A stretch of DNA of 64,000 nt from Schlesneria sp. DSM 10557 (GTDB lineage Bacteria > Planctomycetota > Planctomycetia > Planctomycetales > Planctomycetaceae), in contig NZ_CP124747.1 in NCBI RefSeq assembly GCF_041860085.1, positions 6,409,001-6,473,000 on the forward strand, read 5' to 3'. The position numbers were made by a program, and so were the translations under genes. Positions 44,639 through 52,157 of the stretch are shown here, piece by piece. The notes below the pieces were generated by a model. The model was not told the origin of the DNA. It did not search any database and saw only the letters and a program-made list of their open reading frames with translations. Position 1 is the first letter of the stretch. Every line of letters begins with the position of its first letter.

Positions 44639-45784
44639 ATGCGGCAAGTACTCGTTCAAATTCCCCTGGATCGTCCGTGGGATCTGGGGCCGCTGGGTAA
44701 AGTGCCAGGTTTTGGCTTTGGCGTTGTCCTCTTCGTCTGGATCCTGATTGGTGCAGGATATTTGTATCTTCGTGGTCGCAAGTCGGGCTGGAAACTGAAG
44801 CTTTCCGACGAATTCCTTCCGTTCGTAAACTGGCTAGCCGTTGCACTGGCAATTGTGTTTGGTGCCCCGTTGCTGGGCAGTTATCTGAGATCACACGGCT
44901 CTGAAAATTTTCGTGAAGGGATCCCGATTTTCGGATATGGACTGATGCTGTTCATCGGTTTCAGTCTGGCGGTCTTTCGGGCCACGATTCGGGCTGAGCG
45001 AGAAGGACTACCCAGCGATGTCATCTGGGATCTGGCTGTCTGGTTGTTCATTCCCGGGATTGTCGGGGCTCGGCTCTACTATCTCATTCAGTACGGGGAT
45101 CGCGTCTTCACCGGTCCCCCGAGTCTCGACTGGCTCATCGCCGCAGTGAGTCTCTCACAGGGAGGGATTGTCCTGTATGGTGGTCTGTTGGGTGGCGCGA
45201 TTGGTTATTTTTCGTTCTGCTATTTCCGCGGAATACGGCCGCTGGCGCTGGCAGATATTATTGTCCCGTCAGTCTTCATCGGGATCGGGTTTGGCCGCAT
45301 CGGCTGCTTCCTGAATGGCTGCTGCTATGGAGCGATGACTTCGCTCCCCTGGGCCGTCCAGTTCCCAAGAGAGAGTGCCACGTTTGCGTCGATGGTGGAG
45401 AAAAAACTGCTCGATGCCAGTGCCGTCTGCACGCCCCCGCTGCATCCCACTCAGATTTACAGCGCAATTGACGGGTTCGTGATTGCCGCGATCACGGCCT
45501 GGTATTTCCGCTATCGACGTCGGAACGGGGAAGTGCTGGCAGTCGCCCTGTTGATTTATCCCATCACGCGGTTCTGTATGGAACTTTTGCGCGCCGATGA
45601 GGGAGGGCAATTCTCAACCAGCCTGACGACTGCTCAGTGGGTGAGTATTGCCTTGTTCATTGTCAATCTGGGATTCATGTACTATCTGTCGACACGACCG
45701 GCCGTGCGGGAACCCGTCACGATTCCTCCTGCTTCGACTGGTGTAGGTTCGCTGGTCCCCAACGGACAGCACCGTTCAGCGTAG
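44639..45784 (+). CDS. lgt: Prolipoprotein diacylglyceryl transferase
   Basis: 381 residues. Lgt moves diacylglycerol from phosphatidylglycerol to the lipobox Cys of prolipoproteins in the cytoplasmic membrane. The signature region is GFGRIGCFLNGCCYG, where GRIGCFLNG corresponds to the GRxGNFxNxE consensus with planctomycete-type changes. PGIVGARLYYLIQY and SQGGIVLYGGLLGG (H/Y-containing catalytic loops) and CMELLRADEGGQF are also family blocks. At least seven transmembrane segments. An N-terminal domain of about 100 residues precedes the core. ATG 44639 follows CGGAGACG; a frame start at 44606 lacks a site. Confidence 0.93.
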   Translation: MRQVLVQIPLDRPWDLGPLGKVPGFGFGVVLFVWILIGAGYLYLRGRKSGWKLKLSDEFLPFVNWLAVALAIVFGAPLLGSYLRSHGSENFREGIPIFGYGLMLFIGFSLAVFRATIRAEREGLPSDVIWDLAVWLFIPGIVGARLYYLIQYGDRVFTGPPSLDWLIAAVSLSQGGIVLYGGLLGGAIGYFSFCYFRGIRPLALADIIVPSVFIGIGFGRIGCFLNGCCYGAMTSLPWAVQFPRESATFASMVEKKLLDASAVCTPPLHPTQIYSAIDGFVIAAITAWYFRYRRRNGEVLAVALLIYPITRFCMELLRADEGGQFSTSLTTAQWVSIALFIVNLGFMYYLSTRPAVREPVTIPPASTGVGSLVPNGQHRSA

Positions 45785-45913
45785 CGGCGTTGCGGGTGTC
45801 TTGTTATTCACTACTCGTGACTGACATGGATCGAGTATGACGATCGTCAGCGCGGACCCTGAGCGCCGGATATCCGCTCTCAAAATCCGAGTGTTGGACT
45901 TTGCGAGATTCAC

Positions 45914-46918
45914 ATGACTGTCAGCTCGACTTCATCGCTCAACCGAGTCCGTTTCGCGATGATCGGCTGTGGCCGAATGGGACGTCACCATAGCGAAATG
46001 CTGTTGGAAGATGGGCGAGGTGAAGTCGTCGCGCTGCTTGATTCCTCGCCCGCGATGGCGACGCGTCTTCAGCAGGAATACTGGCCTGCGGCTGCGGTGG
46101 CGACTCATTTTGATGACCTGATCGCCAATAGTCAGGTCGATGCCGCCATCATCTGCACGCCGACTGCTGAGCACTATCCACAGGCACGACGTTGTCTCGA
46201 CAGGGGCTGGCATGTTTTGTGTGAAAAACCGCTGGCTTCTGACCGGTTACAGATTCTGGATCTGATTCACGATGCAGAACGAGCTCGGGCCCGGGGACAG
46301 GCTTTTTCGCTCGGCTATCAACGCCGCTACACCGCTCTCTTTCGCACTCTGCGAAAACAGGTTCACTCGGGCAGGTGGGGCGCCGTGCGGGCGATCGCTT
46401 CGCACAACGTTGAGAACTGGCAGTCGACGATCGCGGGAACCTGGCGAGACGATCCGGAGCAGAATCCGGGGGGATTCATTACCGACGCCGGCAGCCATAA
46501 GCTCGACATACTTTTCTACGTCACCGGTTTGAACCCGCTCGAAGTCTTCACACGGACGCAGAAATGGGGCAGTCAGGTGGAGATCGTGGCCAGTGTGTCG
46601 GCCTTGCTGACGGGCGACGTGACCTTGACGATGGATTTCATCGGGAACGCACAGTACCTCGGTGAAGATCTCCATATTCATTGCGATGGAGCGGATTTGA
46701 TGGTCCGGCATGAGGAACTCTGGATCGCTCAAGCCGGACACCGCGAACGACTGCCGATCGATGAATCCGATTCCAACCCGGTCACTGGCATTCTGAATAT
46801 GATTCTCGATGGCAAACCCGATGTATCGCCTCCCGAGGCAGCCTTGCCCGTTTACGATATCACTCAGGCCATCCTGGCGTCCGGTCGAACCGGCATGCCT
46901 GTGAAGGTTCATCGTTGA
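45914..46918 (+). CDS. Gfo/Idh/MocA family NAD(P)-dependent oxidoreductase
   Basis: 334 residues. Rossmann loop FAMIGCGRMGRHHSEMLL, then AAIICTPTAEHYPQARRCLDRGWHVLCEKPLA (EKP). The catalytic His lies in GFITDAGSHKLDILFYVTG. The shorter length and YQRRYTALFRTLRK segment place it nearer inositol/sugar 2-dehydrogenase-like members than the two longer paralogs in the window. It has no signal peptide and no evident partner gene; lgt lies 129 bp upstream. Confidence 0.92.
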   Translation: MTVSSTSSLNRVRFAMIGCGRMGRHHSEMLLEDGRGEVVALLDSSPAMATRLQQEYWPAAAVATHFDDLIANSQVDAAIICTPTAEHYPQARRCLDRGWHVLCEKPLASDRLQILDLIHDAERARARGQAFSLGYQRRYTALFRTLRKQVHSGRWGAVRAIASHNVENWQSTIAGTWRDDPEQNPGGFITDAGSHKLDILFYVTGLNPLEVFTRTQKWGSQVEIVASVSALLTGDVTLTMDFIGNAQYLGEDLHIHCDGADLMVRHEELWIAQAGHRERLPIDESDSNPVTGILNMILDGKPDVSPPEAALPVYDITQAILASGRTGMPVKVHR

Positions 46919-46976
46919 ACGATGGCAGCTCAGGTGATTGCTCAGAATGGTCATTGCCGAATGGCCAATTGTCCCG

Positions 46977-47075
46977 AAGCAGCCTTCTGGTGAGCAAACG
47001 GGACCCGGTAGGTAAAGGGATGAGAATACCCATCACGCGCCCCTTCTGTCAGCGACACGAATCAGAAGGCTGCTT
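46977..47075 (+). promoter_or_regulatory. Long-range inverted repeat upstream of the DUF202-mscL operon
   Basis: 13-bp perfect arms AAGCAGCCTTCTG (46977-46989) and CAGAAGGCTGCTT (47063-47075) enclose 73 nt. The element ends about 98 nt before the DUF202 start. Inside it GATG and CATC and other short pairs could form sub-helices. It may be a structured 5' leader, or a terminator-like element for the preceding gene; not matched to a known riboswitch class by eye. Confidence 0.4.
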
Positions 47076-47172
47076 TCAATGAATTTTGCGGCTGGGGTAC
47101 CGACGCGCGATGCCGGTGTCAGTATCATTGAAGTCCCTTCCCGTATACCCCTTTGATGAAAAAGAGATGGTC

Positions 47173-47574
47173 ATGTCTGATGAAGAATCGACGCCGCAAT
47201 TAAAGAAGTCTGACGAGACGCAGATGGCGATCGAAAGGACTTATCTTTCTTATGAAAGGACACTGCTTGCCTGGGTGCGGACAGGGACGTCTCTCGTGAC
47301 GTTGGGGCTGACGCTCTTCAAGTTTATCGAATTTCTTCATGATCAGAACAAGACCGAGTTGCCCAGGCGATTGCTGAGTGCACGTACGCTGGGGATGGTC
47401 ATGGTCGTGATCGGAATTACCACACTGGGAACCGCATGTCTGCAGCATCGGCAGCGAATGCGACGACTCCAGAAGAACGTTCCCGGTTTTACGTTTTCAC
47501 CGGCCTATGTCCTTGCGTTGCTTATGAGCGCCCTGGGGATCATCGCACTGATTATGACTCAGTGGAACTTTTAA
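47173..47574 (+). CDS. DUF202 family membrane protein (YidH-like)
   Basis: 133 residues from ATG 47173, preceded by AAAGAG. Family mark: ERTYLSYERTLLAWVRTGTSLVTLGL at residues about 17-45, the AxERTxLAWxRT block of DUF202. Three transmembrane segments (about 32-55, 72-92, 108-130). Function unknown in the family; VTC-type proteins share the fold. It heads a three-gene operon with mscL (41 bp downstream) and an Ntn hydrolase, suggesting a role in membrane stress. Longer in-frame starts at 47086 and 47167 are possible. Confidence 0.85.
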   Translation: MSDEESTPQLKKSDETQMAIERTYLSYERTLLAWVRTGTSLVTLGLTLFKFIEFLHDQNKTELPRRLLSARTLGMVMVVIGITTLGTACLQHRQRMRRLQKNVPGFTFSPAYVLALLMSALGIIALIMTQWNF

Positions 47575-47615
47575 GAGAGCTGCCCACAGTCACCACGGTT
47601 AACAGGAGGGAATCC

Positions 47616-48074
47616 ATGTCACGTTCATCATTTCCATTTAATCCAGCGAAGCGGGCCTTCACGTTGCTCGATGAATTCAAAGCGTTCGCCTTTAAGGGGA
47701 ACGTCATTGATCTGGCGGTTGGCGTGATCATCGGCGGTGCATTCGGTAAGATTATTGAATCCATGGTCAAGAATCTGATCATGCCCCTCATCTCTGCCCT
47801 CTTTGGAGGCAACCCGCAAGAGGCCACCAAAGGGCTGGAATCTTTGTCTGCCCCGATCCGAGGTGTGCAGGTTCCTTATGGAGCGTTTCTGGCGGATTTT
47901 GCCAACTTTCTGATTCTGGCCTGTGTCTTGTTCCTCGTGATTGTGAAGTTTCTCGGGTGGGTGCTGAAGTCCCGCAAAGAAGAAGCCGAAGCTCCACCAC
48001 CACCTCCCGCACCAGAGATCCTGCTGTTGACGGAAATTCGCGACTTGTTGAAGACGAAATCCCCTACTCCATGA
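47616..48074 (+). CDS. mscL: Large-conductance mechanosensitive channel
   Basis: 152 residues. Forms a pentameric pore that opens under membrane tension to release solutes in osmotic downshock. The N-terminal helix and first transmembrane segment are in FKAFAFKGNVIDLAVGVIIGGAFGKI, with the gating Gly pattern. The second transmembrane segment is ADFANFLILACVLFLVIVKF, and a cytoplasmic tail EILLLTEIRDLL follows a Pro-rich link. ATG 47616 has the strongest ribosome-binding site in the operon (AGGAGGGAATCC). The frame is open 180 nt earlier, but that part is not MscL-like. Confidence 0.96.
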   Translation: MSRSSFPFNPAKRAFTLLDEFKAFAFKGNVIDLAVGVIIGGAFGKIIESMVKNLIMPLISALFGGNPQEATKGLESLSAPIRGVQVPYGAFLADFANFLILACVLFLVIVKFLGWVLKSRKEEAEAPPPPPAPEILLLTEIRDLLKTKSPTP

Positions 48075-48085
48075 AAGATTGACTG

Positions 48086-49150
48086 ATGACACTTACAAAA
48101 GGTGGCTTGACCACGCTGGGGCTTTTGGCGCTGACGGGCTTTGCAGGCTTCTCGGCTTCGATCACGCAAGCCTGCACGCGTGCCGTGTATCTTGGCAAGG
48201 AGGGAATGGTCGTTACGGGACGAACGATGGACTGGGCTGAGGACATGCACAGTAATATCTGGCTGTTTCCTCGAGGCGTGAAACGGGACGGAGGTTTCGA
48301 CGAAGCCTCGGTGAAATGGACCTCGAAGTACGGCAGCATCGTGACCTCAGTCTACGAATCGGCGTCCGCGGACGGGATGAACGAAAAGGGACTGGTTGCG
48401 AATCTGCTGTACCTTGCGGAGTCCGATTACGAACTTCCCGGTGATCAACGCCCTTCTCTCATGATCTCGGCCTGGGCGCAGTACTTCCTCGACAACTTTG
48501 CGACAGTCAAAGAAGCGGTCGAGGACGCGAAGAAAGAAGCCTATCGCATTGTGACGACTGAGGCTCCGAACGGAGCGAAAGGGACCGTGCATCTCTCGAT
48601 CTCTGACCCCACAGGTGACTCTGCCATTTTCGAGTACGTTAAGGGAAAACTGGTGATTCATCACAGCCGGGACTTTCAGGTGATGACCAATTCGCCCGTT
48701 TTTGACGAGCAGATTGCCCTCAACAAATACTGGGAGCAAATTGGCGGGACAGTAATGCTCCCCGGAACCAACCGTGCCGCCGACCGATTCGCTCGTGCCT
48801 CGTTCTACGTTAATGCGTGCAAGCAGTCAGCCGATCCACATGAAGCCGTTGCGTGCGCTCTGAGCGTGATGCGCAATGTGAGTGTTCCTATCGGAATCAG
48901 TACGCCCAACCAGCCGAACATTTCGTCGACTCTCTGGCGCACCGCCAGTAATCAGAAGAACCTCGTCTACTTCTTCGAGAGCACGCTGAGTCCTAGTCTC
49001 GTATGGATCCGGTTGAAAGAACTCGACTTCAGCGAAGCGGCCGGGGTACGAAAGCTGGTGCTCGCCGGTCGACCCGAACTGGGGGGAGATCAGACCAGGG
49101 GATTCGAGAAGGCGGCTCCCTTCAAGTTCCTGGCTCCCGAGAAAAAGTGA
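48086..49150 (+). CDS. Exported Ntn-type linear amide C-N hydrolase
   Basis: 354 residues. A signal peptide (LTTLGLLALTGFAGFSASITQA) ends directly at Cys, giving mature N-terminus CTRAVYLG. That Cys is the expected nucleophile of the Ntn choloylglycine hydrolase/penicillin V acylase family; TGRTMDW (Arg and Asp of the active site) and GMNEKGLVANLLYL, NSPVFDEQ and NRAADRFARASF complete the pattern. Substrate unknown: bile salts, N-acyl homoserine lactones and penicillin V are known for relatives. It follows mscL after 11 bp and is closed by the terminator at 49231. Confidence 0.9.
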   Translation: MTLTKGGLTTLGLLALTGFAGFSASITQACTRAVYLGKEGMVVTGRTMDWAEDMHSNIWLFPRGVKRDGGFDEASVKWTSKYGSIVTSVYESASADGMNEKGLVANLLYLAESDYELPGDQRPSLMISAWAQYFLDNFATVKEAVEDAKKEAYRIVTTEAPNGAKGTVHLSISDPTGDSAIFEYVKGKLVIHHSRDFQVMTNSPVFDEQIALNKYWEQIGGTVMLPGTNRAADRFARASFYVNACKQSADPHEAVACALSVMRNVSVPIGISTPNQPNISSTLWRTASNQKNLVYFFESTLSPSLVWIRLKELDFSEAAGVRKLVLAGRPELGGDQTRGFEKAAPFKFLAPEKK

Positions 49151-49230
49151 GCTTATCCGTGAACTGCTGCGGTGCGATGACCCGTCGTCGTACCCGCGTG
49201 TTCGGTTAACGCTGTAATCAGATGATCTGA

Positions 49231-49279
49231 GCACGGCCCGAAGCGAGCACATCGTTTTCGGGCCGTGCTGTTTGTTTTT
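49231..49279 (+). terminator. Rho-independent terminator of the DUF202-mscL-Ntn operon
   Basis: Perfect 12-bp stem GCACGGCCCGAA/TTCGGGCCGTGC (49231-49242, 49257-49268), 14-nt loop, then TGTTTGTTTTT. About 80 bp past the hydrolase stop codon. Confidence 0.92.
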
Positions 49280-49438
49280 CACTGCCGGTCAGCCAGGCGA
49301 CGGTCGAAATCGCTGCAAAGTTAAGTCCTGAGCAACACGGTCAACTGAGCATACAGGAGCGTCAGGCCGGCCCCTTGTGGAGTAAACGGACGAGGCAACG
49401 ATTCAGTCCGGGGACCGTTTCTCCCGGTTGGCTGGCCT

Positions 49439-50491
49439 CTATCGACGGAACATGGCGTTGATCGTCGTCGCCATTTGAGAGAGGGGGATGATTCGATCAG
49501 CGAGGCCCGCCTGGATGACGGATTTGGGCATTCCGAATACGACGCATGATTCCGAATCCTGGGCGAGGACTTCGCCCCCCCGCTCTCGCACCAAACGGCA
49601 CCCGTCTGTTCCGTCGCGACCCATGCCAGTCAGAATAACGGACACGATACGCCCGTCAAACGCCTCGATTGCGGAACGAAGGGTATAGTCCACGGCGGGG
49701 CGGCAACTGTGCTCATGAGGATCGTCCGTCAGTCGCACGACGACCGGTCGGAAAGGCTTCTTTTCAAGACGGACGTGGTGTCCCCCCCGTGCCACGATCG
49801 CCATCCCCTTCTGCAGCACCGTCCCATCGGCCGCTTCGACCACCGGAATTTCGCTGGCCTCATTCAGTCGTTTGGCTAACGATGCAGTGAATCCTTCGGG
49901 CATATGCTGGACAATAATGACGGGAACCGGGAAATCAGGTTCGAGAAACGGGACAATCCTTCCCAGTGCATCAGGACCGCCGGTTGAACAACCGATGACG
50001 ACAGCATCAAAGCTCGAACCGTCGGCGGGTTTCAATTTGCGTTGGTCGAATGGAACAAGGGGAGTCGTGTCACGACGGCTCAGAGCGTTCTCACGAATCG
50101 CGGAGATTTTCTGTGCGAGGGCGTCCGTAAGCTCGGCTTTATTCGCTGCCGGATCCTTACCGGATGGCTTCAGGATAAAGTCGAATGCACCCTGCAACAG
50201 GGCGTCGGTCGTGATTCGTGCGCCTGCTGTTGTCAGTCGGCTGACGATGACGACTTTGGATGTCACCTTTCGCAGCTTCAATTCCTGGAGGACTCCCATT
50301 CCGTCCAGTTCGGGCATTTCCATGTCGAGCGTGACCAGGTCGGGCTGAAGTTCAACGATTTTCTGAACGGCCGATTGCCCGTCTGACGCAGTGCCGATGA
50401 TTTCACAATCAGGAATGGAACGGACGGCATTCGACAGAAGCACTCGAAACAGTGCTGAATCATCAACAGCGACGATGGTGAGTTTGGCCAT
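49439..50491 (-). CDS. cheB: Chemotaxis protein-glutamate methylesterase CheB
   Basis: 350 residues. Removes methyl groups from receptor glutamates and can deamidate glutamines; activated by phosphorylation. Receiver domain: DD at 10-11, phosphoacceptor Asp56 (LVTLDMEMPELDG). Methylesterase domain: nucleophile Ser169 (IGCSTGGPDALG), catalytic His in VQHMPEGFT, and Asp in TGMGRDGTDG. It is last in the minus-strand chemotaxis operon, 3 bp after cheY, and lies next to a long non-coding end region (49280-49438). Confidence 0.96.
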   Translation of the reverse strand: MAKLTIVAVDDSALFRVLLSNAVRSIPDCEIIGTASDGQSAVQKIVELQPDLVTLDMEMPELDGMGVLQELKLRKVTSKVVIVSRLTTAGARITTDALLQGAFDFILKPSGKDPAANKAELTDALAQKISAIRENALSRRDTTPLVPFDQRKLKPADGSSFDAVVIGCSTGGPDALGRIVPFLEPDFPVPVIIVQHMPEGFTASLAKRLNEASEIPVVEAADGTVLQKGMAIVARGGHHVRLEKKPFRPVVVRLTDDPHEHSCRPAVDYTLRSAIEAFDGRIVSVILTGMGRDGTDGCRLVRERGGEVLAQDSESCVVFGMPKSVIQAGLADRIIPLSQMATTINAMFRR

Positions 50492-50494
50492 ATG

Positions 50495-50860
50495 TCAGTT
50501 GCTCTGCCGGTACTGCTCGAAAAATGCTTTGAAGTTGTCGGGCTGGAATGGTTTGACGACGAAGTCGATTGCTCCACTCTCGATGCATTCGCGCAGTTTA
50601 TCCTTCTGATTGACGGCGCTGACCATGACGATGTTGGCATCGGGGTGCAAACTTCGGATGGCCTTCAATGCGGACAGACCATCCATCCCTGGCATCACCA
50701 TGTCCAGAGTCACCAGGTCTGGACGATGTTGCGTGAATAGCCTCACGGCTTCTTCACCGTTTGTTGCTTCTCCGACGACTTCCCACCCCGCAGACTGGGC
50801 GATCTCACGGATTTTCATCCGCATAATCAGGGCATCGTCGACAATCAAGAGCCGGTTCAT
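50495..50860 (-). CDS. cheY: CheY-type single-domain response regulator
   Basis: 121 residues, receiver domain only. Acidic pocket DD at 8-9, phosphoacceptor Asp53 (DLVTLDMVMPGMDG), Thr/Ser equivalent in VMVSAVNQ, and Lys in FVVKPFQPDNF. Likely receives the CheA phosphate and is the output of the cluster. In flagellated bacteria it binds FliM, but no flagellar gene is present here. Located 122 bp after cheD and 3 bp before cheB. ATG 50860 follows GGAG. Confidence 0.94.
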   Translation of the reverse strand: MNRLLIVDDALIMRMKIREIAQSAGWEVVGEATNGEEAVRLFTQHRPDLVTLDMVMPGMDGLSALKAIRSLHPDANIVMVSAVNQKDKLRECIESGAIDFVVKPFQPDNFKAFFEQYRQSN

Positions 50861-50982
50861 TGGTCAGACTCCGGGGATTTCCGGGCCAGGTCGAGTTGAT
50901 ACATTGCCGGGAACCGCCTCTCTTCAGATGTATTCACGTTGTGATGGTCTCAAATGGGACAAATAGTGATGTAGCGACCATT

Positions 50983-51492
50983 TCACAGTTCAGTTGTCGA
51001 AGCCCCGACGACATCGACGGTCACACGACCTGTGTCCACTTCAAACGCCAGCCGCCGACCTGCCTTCCCACCGCAATGCCGACCCAGCACCGGAATGCCC
51101 GCGGTCTTCAGCAGATGTTCAACAGCGTTGATATTCTGCTCTCCAATCGATGTCGGCCCTGTGGTAGCAAACATGTTGGCACCTCCCGCGAATTTAGCCG
51201 AAAGTTGACGTTCGCGGCCACCCAATTCGCGGATCTGTTTCAACAATTCCTCCAGCGCCTGATCAGCGTACTTTCCCGGTGGCCCAGACTGCCTGGTTGA
51301 CGACGGCAGGACGATATGAGCCAATCCCCCGACCTGATTCTTCAAGTCGTAAATGACCAGACCGACGCAGGAACCTAGAAGAGTTCGCAGCACAAATGCT
51401 CCGCGCGCAACCTCTATCTCACCCATGCCAACTTTCCGTTCAGGAAGCTTTCTGGATTTGGACTGCGATGGGGACCGATCGTGTTCCGTCAT
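50983..51492 (-). CDS. cheD: Chemoreceptor glutamine deamidase CheD
   Basis: 169 residues. Deamidates receptor Gln to Glu and binds CheC. The nucleophile Cys42 is in LLGSCVG and the His59 in GGLAHIVLP; the spacing of 17 is the same as in Thermotoga CheD (Cys27, His44). KFAGGANMF is another family block. Overlaps the cheC-like gene by 4 bp (ATGA), in keeping with a CheC-CheD complex. C-terminal DVVGASTTEL ends the protein. No receptor with a clear Q-A-S deamidation site was sought. Confidence 0.95.
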   Translation of the reverse strand: MTEHDRSPSQSKSRKLPERKVGMGEIEVARGAFVLRTLLGSCVGLVIYDLKNQVGGLAHIVLPSSTRQSGPPGKYADQALEELLKQIRELGGRERQLSAKFAGGANMFATTGPTSIGEQNINAVEHLLKTAGIPVLGRHCGGKAGRRLAFEVDTGRVTVDVVGASTTEL

Positions 51493-52145
51493 GATTGGGC
51501 GCCGCCTGCATTGTCCCGGCTGGATAGAAGTTGCGACAGCTTTTGCAGTGAGGGCGGGTCGGGGATCAGCAGGAACGTCCAGTTCAGCGGTTGTCCGCGC
51601 AGTTCAAATCGGGCTCGCGCAAACAAGACGTGACTTCCGTCTACGGCTTGTTCCATAAACACGGTTTGCAGCAGGCTTTCAGCAAAGTCACGATAGAACT
51701 GGGGTGGTGACGGTACCAGGGTCACCGGCGAGGATGCCTCTTGGGTCAAGTTGGCTGCCATGCCGTTGAGGTATGAGCTGCCCAGAATGTTCATTGACTC
51801 CAATGCAGACGAAACCTCGATTTCGCCCCATTCCACTGCCGTTCCTGGCTCTTTCCCCAGCAGCAGATCGCTCAGCGAGAGTCCGCTCAGGTCGTCAAAA
51901 GCCAGTACCATCCGACCCGAGAGGGTCCCCTCCATCTGCATCACGCACATCCCGACGATATCGCCTGTCTCGCTAAGAACCGTTGTGGCCAGATCCAGGG
52001 GACATTCATCCGCAGAATCGATCGAGATCACCGCAGGGACCATTAGCCAGCCCTCGATGGCCTTTGATGCCGTTGCGGCTCCCGCATGAAATGCTGCGGT
52101 GAGTCGTTGAAGTTGCCCGGAGGTTAGTCGCGCAGCAGGGCTCAA
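51489..52145 (-). CDS. CheC-like chemotaxis phosphatase
   Basis: 218 residues. CheC/CheX/FliY proteins dephosphorylate CheY-P through a D/S-x3-E-x2-N motif with Pro about 22 residues later. Here SSALESMN is followed by Pro at about +21. A second copy of the motif is not evident, though FYRDFAESLLQTV near residue 155 may be its relic, so one active site is likely. TTG 52145 is the start: AGAAGGAACCC lies just upstream, and no ATG is nearby. The protein overlaps cheD by 4 bp. There is no CheZ, so this is the probable phosphatase. Confidence 0.85.
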   Translation of the reverse strand: MSPAARLTSGQLQRLTAAFHAGAATASKAIEGWLMVPAVISIDSADECPLDLATTVLSETGDIVGMCVMQMEGTLSGRMVLAFDDLSGLSLSDLLLGKEPGTAVEWGEIEVSSALESMNILGSSYLNGMAANLTQEASSPVTLVPSPPQFYRDFAESLLQTVFMEQAVDGSHVLFARARFELRGQPLNWTFLLIPDPPSLQKLSQLLSSRDNAGGAQS

Positions 52146-52157
52146 TTTGGGTTCCTT

